Assembly (NCBI RefSeq): GCF_020010925.1
Contig: NZ_JAGJBZ010000002.1
Location: 1,240,001 to 1,304,000, forward strand
Direction: 5' to 3'
DNA length: 64,000 nucleotides
From: Streptomyces griseiscabiei
GTDB taxonomy: Bacteria; Actinomycetota; Actinomycetes; Streptomycetales; Streptomycetaceae
The notes beneath the pieces are model-generated. The model was not told where the DNA came from, searched no databases, and saw only the letters and a list, made by a program, of their open reading frames with translations. The translations under genes were made by a program, and so were the position numbers. Positions within the stretch are counted from its first letter, which is position 1. Each line of letters begins with the position of its first letter. Of this stretch, positions 8,368 to 17,742 are shown one piece after another.

Positions 8368-10145
8368 TGTCGGCGACGCTTGAAATGTGGCTCTGGATCA
8401 CTTTCGGTGCTCGGGCCACGGAGGGTTACCGAACCCGCGATCATGAACGGCCTCGCGCGGCGAGGAGGACGCGTTTGCGGAGTAGGTCGAAGTTGGCTCG
8501 GCCGAACATCTGCCGCTTCAGCATCTTGATCTTGTTGTTGTGACCTTCGACGGCGCCGGAGCTGTAGCGGAGGCTGAGGCCGGCGACGACGGCGTCGAGG
8601 TCCTGGCCGAGGCCGGTGACGAAGGTGTGCAGGGCCGGCAGGTCATCGGCCTGGACGCCGGCGATCCACCGGTCGAGGTGTTTGCCTTGGCGGTCGTTCA
8701 TCAACTCGGCGAATGCGCGGACGTGGTGGGAGGTTCGGTCGAGCGCGGGGCAGCGGGTCAGGATCGTTTTGAGCTGCTGGGCCTGGTCGTCGGTGAGGCG
8801 GTCGGGGTGGCGGGTGAGCCAGCTGGTCACGTCCCGGGTGGACGGTGCTTTGCGGGGCGGGTTGTGCGGGAAGTTCTCGCGGAGCTTGGCCACGTACTTC
8901 TTCACGACGCTCTCGCCGCCGGTGTAGCCGCGCTCGCGGACTTCCTCGAACAGGCGGCGGGCGACGGTGCAGCCCTCGTCCCACCGCCGGTGCAGGTGGG
9001 GCTTGTAGGGGTCGAGGATGCTGGTGCGGCCGGTCCACCGGCCGACCAGGAGCTCGTCCGGGTCCGCGGCGCCTGCGAAGCGGCGGACCGTGTTGCGGGC
9101 CAGCCCGAGCTGGCGGGCGATCGCGCGCAGTCCGACGCCTTGGTCGAGGAGAGCGTGGACCGCCGTGTGCTGTTCACGGACGCGGTCGGAGAGCCGGCCG
9201 GTTGTCCGCGGCCCGGTGGGAGGGGACGGTTCGAGGTTCGTGTTCTCCATGTCCGCGGCGACCCTGGTAGTGGAGGGGGCGTGCGGTTCCCGCAGCAGAG
9301 CTCGGTGCTGGACGACCGTCTTCTCGACGGCCTCGGCCAGGTTCGACCAGATGTGCCATCGGTCCGCGACGTGGATGGCGTTCGGGGCGCCGAGCCGTCC
9401 GGCCTCGGCATAGGCCGTGGAGCGGTCTCTGCAGATCACCTCGACGCCGGGATGCTCGGCGAGCCACCGGGCGACTGTCGACGTCGTCCGGTCCGGCAGC
9501 AGGTCGATGGGCTGGTGGGTTTCGATGTCGATCAGGATCGTGCCGTAGTTGTGGCCCTTGCGGAGCGCGAAGTCGTCCACCCCGAGCACCCGCGGTGTCG
9601 AGGTCTGGGGCTCCGGCAGGCGGCGGATCAACCGCAGCAGCGTCGACCTGCTCACCCCAGCCGCCAGAGCCTGAGACAAGCGGGCGCCGGGGCGGCCGGC
9701 CAGCATTACCGCCACGCGCTCCAGCACCCTCTGCAGGCCGGTGCTGCGTCTGCCGTGGCGAACCGTCAGTCCGTCGACCTGCTCGGCAAACGTCGCCTGT
9801 CTGCAGGAACGTTGACCACAGCGGAAACGCCGCACCTGTAACTCGATCAGCACCCGGCGCCCGCCGACCGCGCTGTCGGCGAGCCGACGTACGTATCGGC
9901 TGTGCACCCGGGACGAACGTGTCCCGCACGCCGGACACACGGCCCGCTCGGCAGCAGCCCGGGCCCGCACTGCCACCAAATCGCCGTCAGGCACGACGTT
10001 TTCGATCACGACACCTTCGACCTGGTGGAACCACAGGTCCTGGAGGAGGACATCAACCACGGCCGTTCATGATCGCGGGTTCGGTAACCCTCCGTGGCCC
10101 GAGCACCGAAAGTGATCCAGAGCCACTTTTCAGCCGTCGCCGACA
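8368..10145. mobile_element. ISL3-type insertion sequence
   Basis: A perfect 65-bp inverted repeat (8388-8452 against 10061-10125, beginning TGGCTCTGGATCACTTTCGG) encloses a transposase gene. Outside it the inverted match continues with 17 of 20 bases, from about 8368 and to about 10145 (TGTCGGCGACG on both ends). The 8-bp sequence GGAGAGTG lies at 8362-8369 and 10146-10153, fitting the 8-bp target duplication usual for ISL3, though it overlaps the left repeat by two bases. The exact outer boundary is therefore uncertain by a few bases. Confidence 0.85.
8441..10060 (-). CDS. tnp: ISL3 family transposase
   Basis: A 539-residue ISL3 transposase of full length. The N-terminal zinc finger shows CPACGTRSSRVHSRY and the paired C...C near residues 42-45 and 79-85. 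The DDE catalytic core includes LGVDDFALRKGHNYGTILID, VICRDRSTAYAEA and the terminal SSGAVEGHNNKIKMLKRQ. A helix-turn-helix (LRAIARQLGLARNTVRRF) sits mid-protein. The start GTG at 10060 and stop at 8441 lie against or inside the perfect inverted repeats, so the gene fills the element. It appears intact and may be active. Confidence 0.93.
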   Translation of the reverse strand: MVDVLLQDLWFHQVEGVVIENVVPDGDLVAVRARAAAERAVCPACGTRSSRVHSRYVRRLADSAVGGRRVLIELQVRRFRCGQRSCRQATFAEQVDGLTVRHGRRSTGLQRVLERVAVMLAGRPGARLSQALAAGVSRSTLLRLIRRLPEPQTSTPRVLGVDDFALRKGHNYGTILIDIETHQPIDLLPDRTTSTVARWLAEHPGVEVICRDRSTAYAEAGRLGAPNAIHVADRWHIWSNLAEAVEKTVVQHRALLREPHAPSTTRVAADMENTNLEPSPPTGPRTTGRLSDRVREQHTAVHALLDQGVGLRAIARQLGLARNTVRRFAGAADPDELLVGRWTGRTSILDPYKPHLHRRWDEGCTVARRLFEEVRERGYTGGESVVKKYVAKLRENFPHNPPRKAPSTRDVTSWLTRHPDRLTDDQAQQLKTILTRCPALDRTSHHVRAFAELMNDRQGKHLDRWIAGVQADDLPALHTFVTGLGQDLDAVVAGLSLRYSSGAVEGHNNKIKMLKRQMFGRANFDLLRKRVLLAARGRS

Positions 10146-10212
10146 GGAGAGTGCAGCCGATATGAAGCGGGTGGTGAGATTGTGCAGCCGAACTTGAGAT
10201 CCCACACGCTGT

Positions 10213-10425
10213 TGTAGGATCTCGCGGCTCGTGTCATAGCGTCGTGTCTCTGACCTGGGCGTTCCGCAGGCGTCTCACGCCATGTCACCCGTCGGTTGTC
10301 TCAGCTTCTGTGTCATTTCCTCAGCTCTCCTATCCGGTGCGAGCCGCTGACCTGCGACATGGCATCCGCGTGAGATCGCGGCGGAGAAAAATGGCACGGA
10401 GGCTGAGCCCCTACAACAGCTGTAG
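10213..10425. repeat. Unit 4: gene-less transposon-end element
   Basis: A 213-bp segment from TGTAGGATCTCG (10213) to CCCCTACA (10425). With flanking bases, its ends form an 11-bp inverted repeat, GCTGTTGTAGG (10208-10218) and CCTACAACAGC (10420-10430). Internal motifs follow the order seen in unit 1: TGACCTGGGCG at about +36, CGTCTCACGCC, TGTGTC, and GCTGACCTGCG at 10345, exactly +132 as in unit 1. No gene is present. A MITE-like derivative of the Tn7-like family is the simplest reading. Confidence 0.55.
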
Positions 10426-10620
10426 GTTCTCATTCGGAATGTCCTGTTCCGATGGGGCGACCTGCGTTTCTCCTGACTGTCTCATTCGGGGGCCACGGCA
10501 CTCTGTCTTACGATCTCGTCTTTTGAGTTCGCCTCGTTGCCCACTACCGGGTTGGCCAGGAACGGTGCAGTGTGCCGAGGGGCGCAGCATGCGCCCCCCG
10601 GGGACGAGCCCAGCGGACCG

Positions 10621-10992
10621 TCACGCCCCGGGTTTCCAGGTGGCGGTGACCGTAAGATGCGCCTGCCCACTGCCGTTCACGATTCCCAGTTTCAGATCCT
10701 GCCCGAGCTGCACGCCGAAGGTCACGGCGACCTCGGTGGGTGGTGTGGGCCCGGCGTTCACTGCGTCGTGCACCTCTTGGACCAGGGAGCCGAGCGGCTT
10801 GAGTGTGGTACGCAGCACGTCGGTGGCGATGGCAGCAACTGCCTCTCCGCGTCGGGCCACAGGGATAGGCGGGCCGAGGCCATCCGGGAAGTCCTCCTCC
10901 TGGCCAAGGTGGCCTTCTCCTGCTCCTGAGACCAAGAACCGGACGGTCGTGCCGTCGTCGAGCGGGAATTCCTGTGCACCGGTCATGGGCAT
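10621..10992 (-). CDS. Trypco1-type protein (CU044_2847 family)
   Basis: A 123-residue protein with the pattern of trypsin-co-occurring domain 1: an N-terminal strand segment (QEFPLDDGTTVRFLVS), a central Ala-rich helix (GEAVAAIATDVLRTTLKPLGSLVQ) and the C-terminal TEVAVTFGVQLGQDLKLGIV followed by LTVTATWK. Trypco proteins are found next to trypsin-like peptidases fused to STAND ATPases, as here, about 100 bp downstream of that gene on the same strand. A role as the protease target or as a regulator of the system is proposed for the family but unproven. Two nearby ATGs (10992, 10986) are possible starts; neither has a strong ribosome binding site. Confidence 0.75.
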   Translation of the reverse strand: MPMTGAQEFPLDDGTTVRFLVSGAGEGHLGQEEDFPDGLGPPIPVARRGEAVAAIATDVLRTTLKPLGSLVQEVHDAVNAGPTPPTEVAVTFGVQLGQDLKLGIVNGSGQAHLTVTATWKPGA

Positions 10993-11098
10993 GATTGTGC
11001 AGAACGAGCGTGCAGAGGTTGGGCCGTACGCTACTCGGTTACAAGATCGTGGCAGTCGGGGTTCGCTCCTGTGCGGCCCACGACGCGTGCGGGCTTGT

Positions 11099-14000
11099 TC
11101 AGGCGCAGGGCGGTTCCGACGGGGTTCCCTGCGGCAGGAGTTTGCGTTCGGCCTTGGTGTAGGCGCGTCCTGCGGCGGCGCACAGGATGCGGAACTGGGC
11201 TTCTGCGCGCAGGTCGAGGGTCTGTCGCAGCCCGGGGGTGTCGATGGCCAGGCGAGGCCCGTCCATGAAGGCCACTGTCCATGCGTCGTCCACCTGCATG
11301 GTGGTGGAGGCACCGTCGCCCATCAGGTCGTAGATCTGGATCTGCTTCTTGTCGTAGAGGTACGTGACGACGCTGTTGCCGGGTCCGAACCCGACCTGGA
11401 TGTCGGAAGACGAGCGTGGCGCGCTGCGGGTCAGCGGTTTTCCGCGGTCGACATCCCACACGCGTACCAGCCCGTCGACGTTCTGCACGGCGAGGTACGT
11501 GCCGTCCGAGTTGAATGTGAGGGATTCAGCGACCGCCTGGAGGTCGCCCCCCTCAATCCCCGGCCCGGAAAACGTGGTGATCCGGCGGGGGCTACGGACA
11601 TCCCACAACAGAATCTCACCGCGGACGGATCCTACCCTGGTGATCGCGGCTACTTGTCCGGGGTGCCCTGGGCGGGCCACGAGCTGACCGTGCGAGGCCG
11701 CCTTGCTGCCGTCGAAGTTGTCGCTGGACACGGGGTGGACCAGGAACGGCTGGGAGAGCAAGGCCGCGTCGACCGCATCGAAGCGGGCGAGCATACCGTT
11801 GCTGGTCAATAGAGCCATCTCGCTGCCCCCCAACGCGGCCATGCCGTCCAATTCTTTCATGTCCGGGACGACGTCCTTGAGTGGCACGCTGTCGCTCAGG
11901 TCTTTCACGGAGTACGACCGGTAGAGGCCGCGGGTCGTGCTCCACACCACGATCCGCTGCGAGTCGGCGGTCCAAGATCCAATCCAGTCGATGTTGTGGC
12001 CGGAGGCTGGAAGCTTCACGGACTGGAGGCGGGTGCGGGAGGCGTCCATGACCTCAAGGCGCTGTGCGGTGGTGTGGGCCACGAAGCGTCCATCGGGCGA
12101 CGATGCGTAGAGTTCTCTCGCGGTGTCACGTTGCTGGAAAACTTCGTTGCCTGTCGCTTCGGTCCGCACCGCCATCAGTGTCGTGCCGATGGGCACGAGC
12201 AGGGTGAGCCCGCCGCCCGCGCGCGGCACCGCCGCCATACCCGTGTACTCGGCGGGAGTGTTGCCGGCGGTCGGGATGCGGGTGCGGTAGGAGTGCCCGT
12301 TGCGTAGGTCGGTCAGGATCGGCTCGGCGTAGCCCCCGTCCCCTACCCCCGGGCCGAGTGGGTATGGCGCATTGTCGATGCCGTAGCCCAGGCTGGCGTC
12401 CAGTTCAAACACGCCGTCGGTGGGGCGCAGGTCGGTCTTCCGGCCTGGGATGCGGCCAAGTGTTTGGCTGTACCTGGTGTCCCCCTCGCCAGTGATGGTT
12501 GTGGTTGTCATGAGGATCTCGCCTCCGGCCCGCAGCTCCGCGGCGTTCTTATCGCGGGTCGTGGAGGTGTACCACAGTCGGCCGGTGGTGAGGTCCCTGA
12601 TCTCGATGCGCTTTTGCAGGTCGGCGTTGATGTAGCTGGTCGTCACGATGGTGTCACCTCTGGAGGTGAACGCGGCTTCCTTCAGCCCTCTCACAGGGAG
12701 GAGCTTGTCCGCTACGCGGATGCGGGAGCCCGAGGATGTCTGCCACGCCTCGGCAAATGCGGGGACGCACTGCTGTATGTCTTCGGCGCACTCAAAGGTG
12801 TTGTCGGTCATCGTCAGCAGCAGCCGCTTCCCGTCGCTGCTGAAGTCCAGGGTGAACCTCAGCTTTTCGGGGACATCGTGATCACCGAGATCCAAAAGGA
12901 TGGGCTGCTTTGAGCCGCTCAGCTGCCACAGTCGCACCGCGCCGCCTGCTGCGGCCGCTGCGAAGAAGCGGCCGTCGGGGCTCAGGGCGGTCACCTCTGT
13001 CTCCTCCGGAAAGCCGCTCAACTCCTTGGCCCTGGGCTTGCCTTGTAGAGCCCCCGTCACCACGCTGATCGTTGCCTGGCCGCCGCCACCGCGCGTCGAC
13101 CGCACGACGAGTACGCGCCCGTCCGGCGTGGCGTCCATGCCAAGTACCCGCCCACGCCACACCGACGGATAGCTGCCCACCACGTACTGCCCTCGCGCGT
13201 ACTGGTGCAGCAGAGTCTGCCGGGTCTCGGCGGTCGGTTTCGCATTCCACGCAGCCAGGGCGAGCTGCAGCGCGGTGGCGGGGTCGCTGTGCGGCCGACC
13301 TTCAGCAGCCTGGGCCAGCAGGCCGGCGGCCTGGGTACGGAGTTGTTGTTCGGTGCGCTTGAGGCTCTGCCACGTCGAGAGCGCCAGCACTACGGCGAGC
13401 ACCGTGAGAACGGACAGTGCACCGACGGCGCCCTGCTTGAGGCGGGTGCCGCGCCGCGAGTGGCGACGGCTGAGCTGTATGTAGCCGCGCTCGTCGGGGG
13501 AGATGTCCTGGGGGTGATCGGCCAGCCTGCGCTCGGCTTCGGCGAGGTCGGTTCCGTTCAACAGGCGGGCGGGCTCGTGGTGTGTCTGCCAGCGGTTCAG
13601 GTCGGCCCTGAGCTGTTCCTGCCATACGCGGAAGTCCCGGGAGCCGACGAGCCATTGCCGCAGGCGTGGCCACAGCTGGATCAGAGCCTCGTGCGCCAGG
13701 TCGATGATCTCCACGTCCCCCGCACGGCCAGTGGCTCGGGAGAGAACGACGAGTTTGCTCGGAGCCAGCTCCTGTGCCAGGTCACAGAGTTCGTCGGCTA
13801 GATCGTCGGCGGGCGTGGGCCTGCGGGAGAAGACGTCGCCGTCACCGGGTCGGGCCAGTTGCACGAACAGCCGTTCAGCAGAGGACTGTTGAGCTCGCGT
13901 CAATCCTGAAATGGTCTCTTCCGCGTATTTGACGAGAGCACCCGCGACGCCTCCCAGCTGGTCGTAGGCGGCATGGGTGAGCATCGAGGAGGCACGCCGC

Positions 14001-15367
14001 TTCCACAGCTCCGTCAGGGCGAACTGGACCAGCGGCATCCGCCCGGGTTCATTGCCCGCGTCCGCCACGATCCGCTCCGGCAAACCCTGTTCGAACCACA
14101 ACCCCGGCACGGCATCGACCGGCGCGGTCACCGCCCGCGCCAGCTCATCGGCGGCCAGAGGCGCGAGGAACTGCACGGCGTCGCTGACCAGGTCGGACGT
14201 ACCGGGTGTCACCAGGACGTCTAGGGAGTCGGGCCGGGTGGTGGCGACGACCCGCAGCACAGCCTCACCATCCTTGCCCGCCAAGGTGGCGAGCAGCCCG
14301 AACAGCACACGTGCCTCGTCCGGTTCGGCGCCCGCGTACTCCTCCAGCTGATCGACGAAGAGGACGTGTCCGGCGCCGTCGGCGCGGGCGAGGACCCGAC
14401 TGCGCAAGGTGACGGGATAGCCGTTGCGGGTCTTGAGACGCTCCGCCCACTTGTCGACCTTGTCGGACCTGTCGGACTCGTCGAGGTCCGGCTCCAGGAT
14501 CCCGATGAGAGACCCTGCGAGCAGGTCAGAGGCGGGAATACCGGGCACCGGTCTCAGCTCGGTCACACTCATACCCTCAGCCCGCAGCCGGGGCAGTACC
14601 CCGGCCCGCACGAGGGACGACTTCCCGCACCCCGAGGGCCCCGCCACCAGCGTCACCGGCCGCCTGCCAACGGCCGTATACAGACGGTCGATCTCGCTGT
14701 CCCGCCCGTGGAAGAACCCCGCGTCGTCCTCCGTGAACGCTGAGAGCCCCTTGAACGGGCAGCGCGGCTTCAGGATCCCTTCGTCGACCAGCGCGGCCGA
14801 CGGCAACAGGTACGCGGTGCTCGCACCCTTGTGAGCGGTGACCGTCATCCCGACGACGCCGCCCTGAGCGTCGTCCCAGACCGGCCCTCCGCTGAACCCT
14901 TCCAGGATGCGCGGCCCCGGCTGGTGTGCCTCCATCTGCAACAGGCCCGAGCCCTGCCTGGCACGCAGCGTGCCCCAGGCCCATACGCCGTGGTCGACGT
15001 GCTCCGGGTAGCCGAACGCCCTGAACGTGTGCCCCCATACGCCGGTCCCGTCGACGAGCGGCGCTGGCCGCGCGCCCTCAACAGGGGCGTCGAGCCGCAG
15101 CACCGCGACATCCGCCCCGCCGCGTTGCCAGGACTCCACGATCGCCCGCACCCGGGGGCGGCCATCCACCAGCGGGAAATCGAGGTTCACCGGCTTGCCG
15201 GTTCGGTCTGCGTCGTTCGGTCCCCCGAGCGCGCGAACGACGACATGGGCGCAGGTGCACACCACATCGGGGGCTATGAGAAATCCCGCGCCAACCACTT
15301 CACCGGCGCTCGACCGGATACGCACATGCGACGGCTCAAGGACGTCGCTCTCCCATGCCGCAGTCAC
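11099..15367 (-). CDS. Trypsin-like peptidase / nSTAND NTPase / WD40 protein
   Basis: A 1422-residue multidomain protein. Residues 10-190 are a trypsin-like peptidase: H41 in CTCAHVV, D86 in GADVAVLRL and S159 in EGFSGGPVW form the triad. PFKGLSAFTEDDAGFFHGRD (204-223) opens a novel STAND NTPase 1 domain with Walker A GPSGCGKSS (243-251) and Walker B VLFVDQLEE (335-343). A single hydrophobic segment (GALSVLTVLAVVLALSTW) separates it from C-terminal beta-propeller repeats (SPDGR, SSDGK, NSDGT, LWDVRSP, VRVWDVDR). The GTG at 15367 was chosen for the GGGGGAG just upstream; an ATG at 15712 is far less plausible. Such proteins are predicted immune or conflict sensors: the propeller detects, the STAND module oligomerises and the protease acts. 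It is transposon cargo with the Trypco1 gene. Confidence 0.88.
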   Translation of the reverse strand: MTAAWESDVLEPSHVRIRSSAGEVVGAGFLIAPDVVCTCAHVVVRALGGPNDADRTGKPVNLDFPLVDGRPRVRAIVESWQRGGADVAVLRLDAPVEGARPAPLVDGTGVWGHTFRAFGYPEHVDHGVWAWGTLRARQGSGLLQMEAHQPGPRILEGFSGGPVWDDAQGGVVGMTVTAHKGASTAYLLPSAALVDEGILKPRCPFKGLSAFTEDDAGFFHGRDSEIDRLYTAVGRRPVTLVAGPSGCGKSSLVRAGVLPRLRAEGMSVTELRPVPGIPASDLLAGSLIGILEPDLDESDRSDKVDKWAERLKTRNGYPVTLRSRVLARADGAGHVLFVDQLEEYAGAEPDEARVLFGLLATLAGKDGEAVLRVVATTRPDSLDVLVTPGTSDLVSDAVQFLAPLAADELARAVTAPVDAVPGLWFEQGLPERIVADAGNEPGRMPLVQFALTELWKRRASSMLTHAAYDQLGGVAGALVKYAEETISGLTRAQQSSAERLFVQLARPGDGDVFSRRPTPADDLADELCDLAQELAPSKLVVLSRATGRAGDVEIIDLAHEALIQLWPRLRQWLVGSRDFRVWQEQLRADLNRWQTHHEPARLLNGTDLAEAERRLADHPQDISPDERGYIQLSRRHSRRGTRLKQGAVGALSVLTVLAVVLALSTWQSLKRTEQQLRTQAAGLLAQAAEGRPHSDPATALQLALAAWNAKPTAETRQTLLHQYARGQYVVGSYPSVWRGRVLGMDATPDGRVLVVRSTRGGGGQATISVVTGALQGKPRAKELSGFPEETEVTALSPDGRFFAAAAAGGAVRLWQLSGSKQPILLDLGDHDVPEKLRFTLDFSSDGKRLLLTMTDNTFECAEDIQQCVPAFAEAWQTSSGSRIRVADKLLPVRGLKEAAFTSRGDTIVTTSYINADLQKRIEIRDLTTGRLWYTSTTRDKNAAELRAGGEILMTTTTITGEGDTRYSQTLGRIPGRKTDLRPTDGVFELDASLGYGIDNAPYPLGPGVGDGGYAEPILTDLRNGHSYRTRIPTAGNTPAEYTGMAAVPRAGGGLTLLVPIGTTLMAVRTEATGNEVFQQRDTARELYASSPDGRFVAHTTAQRLEVMDASRTRLQSVKLPASGHNIDWIGSWTADSQRIVVWSTTRGLYRSYSVKDLSDSVPLKDVVPDMKELDGMAALGGSEMALLTSNGMLARFDAVDAALLSQPFLVHPVSSDNFDGSKAASHGQLVARPGHPGQVAAITRVGSVRGEILLWDVRSPRRITTFSGPGIEGGDLQAVAESLTFNSDGTYLAVQNVDGLVRVWDVDRGKPLTRSAPRSSSDIQVGFGPGNSVVTYLYDKKQIQIYDLMGDGASTTMQVDDAWTVAFMDGPRLAIDTPGLRQTLDLRAEAQFRILCAAAGRAYTKAERKLLPQGTPSEPPCA

Positions 15368-15567
15368 GGACTCCCCCTCTGACGTGTCGCGTGACACGCC
15401 AGCCTTCCCGGTGCGTCCTCTGCGTACAACTCGACATGCCCATACGTAAATTGAAGTTTCACTCGGTGTAGAAGTGTGTCTCTTTGCGAAGACATCCAGG
15501 CCCCAGGAAATGCCGCTGTCCCCGGTACGGCGGAAAGTCCCGGACGGGCGCGATCGGTGGCAGAGGC

Positions 15568-17742
15568 TCACAGTTGCGTTGCCTGGGTCCGTGAGAAGCG
15601 CATGGCGACGCCGTTCTTGATGAGGGCGAGGCGGACGGCGGCCAGGCTGGTTCCTTCGCGGTCGGCGATGTCTTGCAGGGAGACATTGCCTTGTTCGTAC
15701 CAGGTGCGCCATTGCGGTACGCGGGTGGCGGTGTGCTGGGTACGCCGGAAGCGCGGCCCGCTCCAGTCGACGGGGTGCTGGGACAGCAGATAGATGACGT
15801 GGGCGGGGGTCGTTTGCAGGGTGTGCGCGAGCTGGGCGATGGAGAAGCCGCCGCCGGGCATGGCCTGGTGAAGCTGCGCGGGGGTGATGCCGTCCGGCTC
15901 AGGTCCGGGGAGTGCAAGATGACGGAGCGCGCGGGCGGGTGATGGTGGTGTCCACTGGACGGGTTCGTCGATGCCGTGCTCGTCCAGCAGGGTGCGTGCG
16001 GTGTGATGGAGCAGTTCGTGCTCGGCGGGCAGGATCCGCCAGCGAAAGCGCTCGTACTGCGCGCGTTGTGAGCGGGTGGCGGGCGCGATGTCCGGGTGCG
16101 CGAGGCGCGGGGGTGACCCGGTCAGGGTGTGGAAGATCCAGCGCTGGGCGTGCCTAGTGTCGAGGCTCGGGGCCGCGCGCAGTTGCTTCTGCAGATCCAG
16201 CCACGTCTCCGGGTCGATGAGACGGGGGCAGGCGGTGAACAGGGCACGGCGGCGGGCATAGTCGATGGGGGAGCCGTGCGTATCGAGGTGCTCGGCCAGC
16301 AGGATCAGTGCGTGCAGGACGCCGGCGCAGTCGCGGCGGCGGGTGAGTTCGGCGAGGAACGCCGACACGGTGTGCCTGCTGAAGGTAGTGCCGGTCAGGC
16401 GGGTCGCGTCTTGGATCGAGGTGGTGTTGCCCGCCAGCAGGCAGGCGACGGTGAGGAGTTCGTCCGTGCGTTGGGCTGCGGGACGGCCATCGGCGTGCCG
16501 GGGCGACAGACGCAGGGCCCACGCCGGCCACAGAGCCGTCGGCAGCATGTCCGCCCTGGAACTGCGCGCGGTCGGCGACTGTGTCGAGCTGAGCGTGGTG
16601 CGGTGGCGCAGCCGGGCCACAGGGATGAGCGTTGTCTCCCGGCTGCAGCGCAGGGCCGCTTCGAGTACTGGGGAGACCATGCTGCTGCGGGCGACGAGGC
16701 TGGCCGGGTAGAGCCGGCGGCCATCGGCGGTCACGCGGTCGGTCAGCCACCGCACGGCCCCGCCTGCGGCGCGGATGCTCTCGGCGCGCAGGACGCGGAT
16801 CGCTGTCGTGGCCGCCACGGCCGCGGCAGCGGCGTCGCCGGGGGTCACGCTACTGGGCGGATTGACACCCCGGGCGTCCGGCGGGTGCTGGGCACTCTCG
16901 GACAGGGGTTGGGCGCGGTAGCGCTCCAGGCGGTCCAGGACATCGGACGGGGCCACAAGGCGCAGGTCCTCGGGTGTCGCGTGGTGGAGGACCAGCGTCG
17001 CCAGAGCCTTCACGTCGCGCAGCACCATCGCCAAGGACACGCCGGCCGGCCCGTACAGCGGCCAGTGCACCGTGCGGCCTGGGGCTTGGAGGAGGGTGTC
17101 GATGAGGCGTTGGGTCTGTGCCACGGGCCCGTCGGGAGCGATCGCGGTGACCGGGGTGTCGGTCAGGGGGTGGTGGCAGCGCGGCGGTCGCGGCCCGCCG
17201 TCGGGGGCGGGGCTTGAGCACCATCCGGGACGGGGGGTTTGGGTGCGAGGATGCGCGCGGAGGCGGGGGATGCGCTGGCAGGCCGGGCAGCGGTCGGCCA
17301 GCAGCACTTGATGCCGGGTGCAGGCGAAGGACCAGCCCAATCGCCAGGTGATCTGCCAGCGTCCGCCGCTGTCCGTCAGGCAGGCGGGGCAGAATCGGGA
17401 CCCTGCCTTGCCCCACAGCACCTGTGGGCGCACCCGTCGTTGTTCGGGCAGGATCACCACCGCATGCCCGTCGAAGGGCTGCAGGGTCATCCCGGCGAGT
17501 ACGTCTTCGCCCACCCCGGTGACCTCGGTGATGGAGGACAGCTCGTCGCGGGTGGTCAGGATGGCCCAGCGCGGCAGCACCAGTGCCGCCATGGCCGGGT
17601 CACGGTTGGGCAGGCCGAGCGCGTTGAGCACGTCTGTGAATGGGCAGTTCAGGCGGGCGGCGATGAACTCCAGCCAGGAGTCCAGGGCCTCCCCGGGATA
17701 CGGGGCGCACCGGATCGGCAAGGTTCGCCGCATGGCACTCAC
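15568..17742 (-). CDS. tniQ: TniQ/TnsD-type target-selection protein
   Basis: A 724-residue TniQ-family protein, larger than Tn7 TnsD (about 500 aa). The N-terminal TniQ domain opens RTLPIRCAPYPGEALDSWLE and carries a zinc-binding set C118-x2-C121, C141-x2-H144 and C152-x2-C155. A long middle region (about 200-560) is unassigned. The C-terminal part contains helix-turn-helix-like segments, the last being NVSLQDIADREGTSLAAVRL. In Tn7-like systems TniQ/TnsD binds the attachment site and recruits TnsC. The start GTG overlaps the tnsC stop (GTGA). With no Cas proteins here, this is the likely target reader. Confidence 0.85.
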   Translation of the reverse strand: MSAMRRTLPIRCAPYPGEALDSWLEFIAARLNCPFTDVLNALGLPNRDPAMAALVLPRWAILTTRDELSSITEVTGVGEDVLAGMTLQPFDGHAVVILPEQRRVRPQVLWGKAGSRFCPACLTDSGGRWQITWRLGWSFACTRHQVLLADRCPACQRIPRLRAHPRTQTPRPGWCSSPAPDGGPRPPRCHHPLTDTPVTAIAPDGPVAQTQRLIDTLLQAPGRTVHWPLYGPAGVSLAMVLRDVKALATLVLHHATPEDLRLVAPSDVLDRLERYRAQPLSESAQHPPDARGVNPPSSVTPGDAAAAAVAATTAIRVLRAESIRAAGGAVRWLTDRVTADGRRLYPASLVARSSMVSPVLEAALRCSRETTLIPVARLRHRTTLSSTQSPTARSSRADMLPTALWPAWALRLSPRHADGRPAAQRTDELLTVACLLAGNTTSIQDATRLTGTTFSRHTVSAFLAELTRRRDCAGVLHALILLAEHLDTHGSPIDYARRRALFTACPRLIDPETWLDLQKQLRAAPSLDTRHAQRWIFHTLTGSPPRLAHPDIAPATRSQRAQYERFRWRILPAEHELLHHTARTLLDEHGIDEPVQWTPPSPARALRHLALPGPEPDGITPAQLHQAMPGGGFSIAQLAHTLQTTPAHVIYLLSQHPVDWSGPRFRRTQHTATRVPQWRTWYEQGNVSLQDIADREGTSLAAVRLALIKNGVAMRFSRTQATQL

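Larger units (their letters stand above)
7094..10206. mobile_element. Unit 3: Tn7-like end pair with DUF2461 gene and an ISL3-type IS
   Basis: The left end (TGTAGGTCTCG at 7094) is close to that of unit 1: both contain CTTCTCGCGGTGTCTCACGC, here ending near 7159, and GCTGACCTGCGG, here at 7236. The right terminus GAGATCCCACA is at 10196-10206. Contents are the DUF2461 gene (7583-8215) and an ISL3-type insertion sequence (8368-10145) that landed close to the right end. The stretch 7260-7580 holds no gene I can support. Confidence 0.55.
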
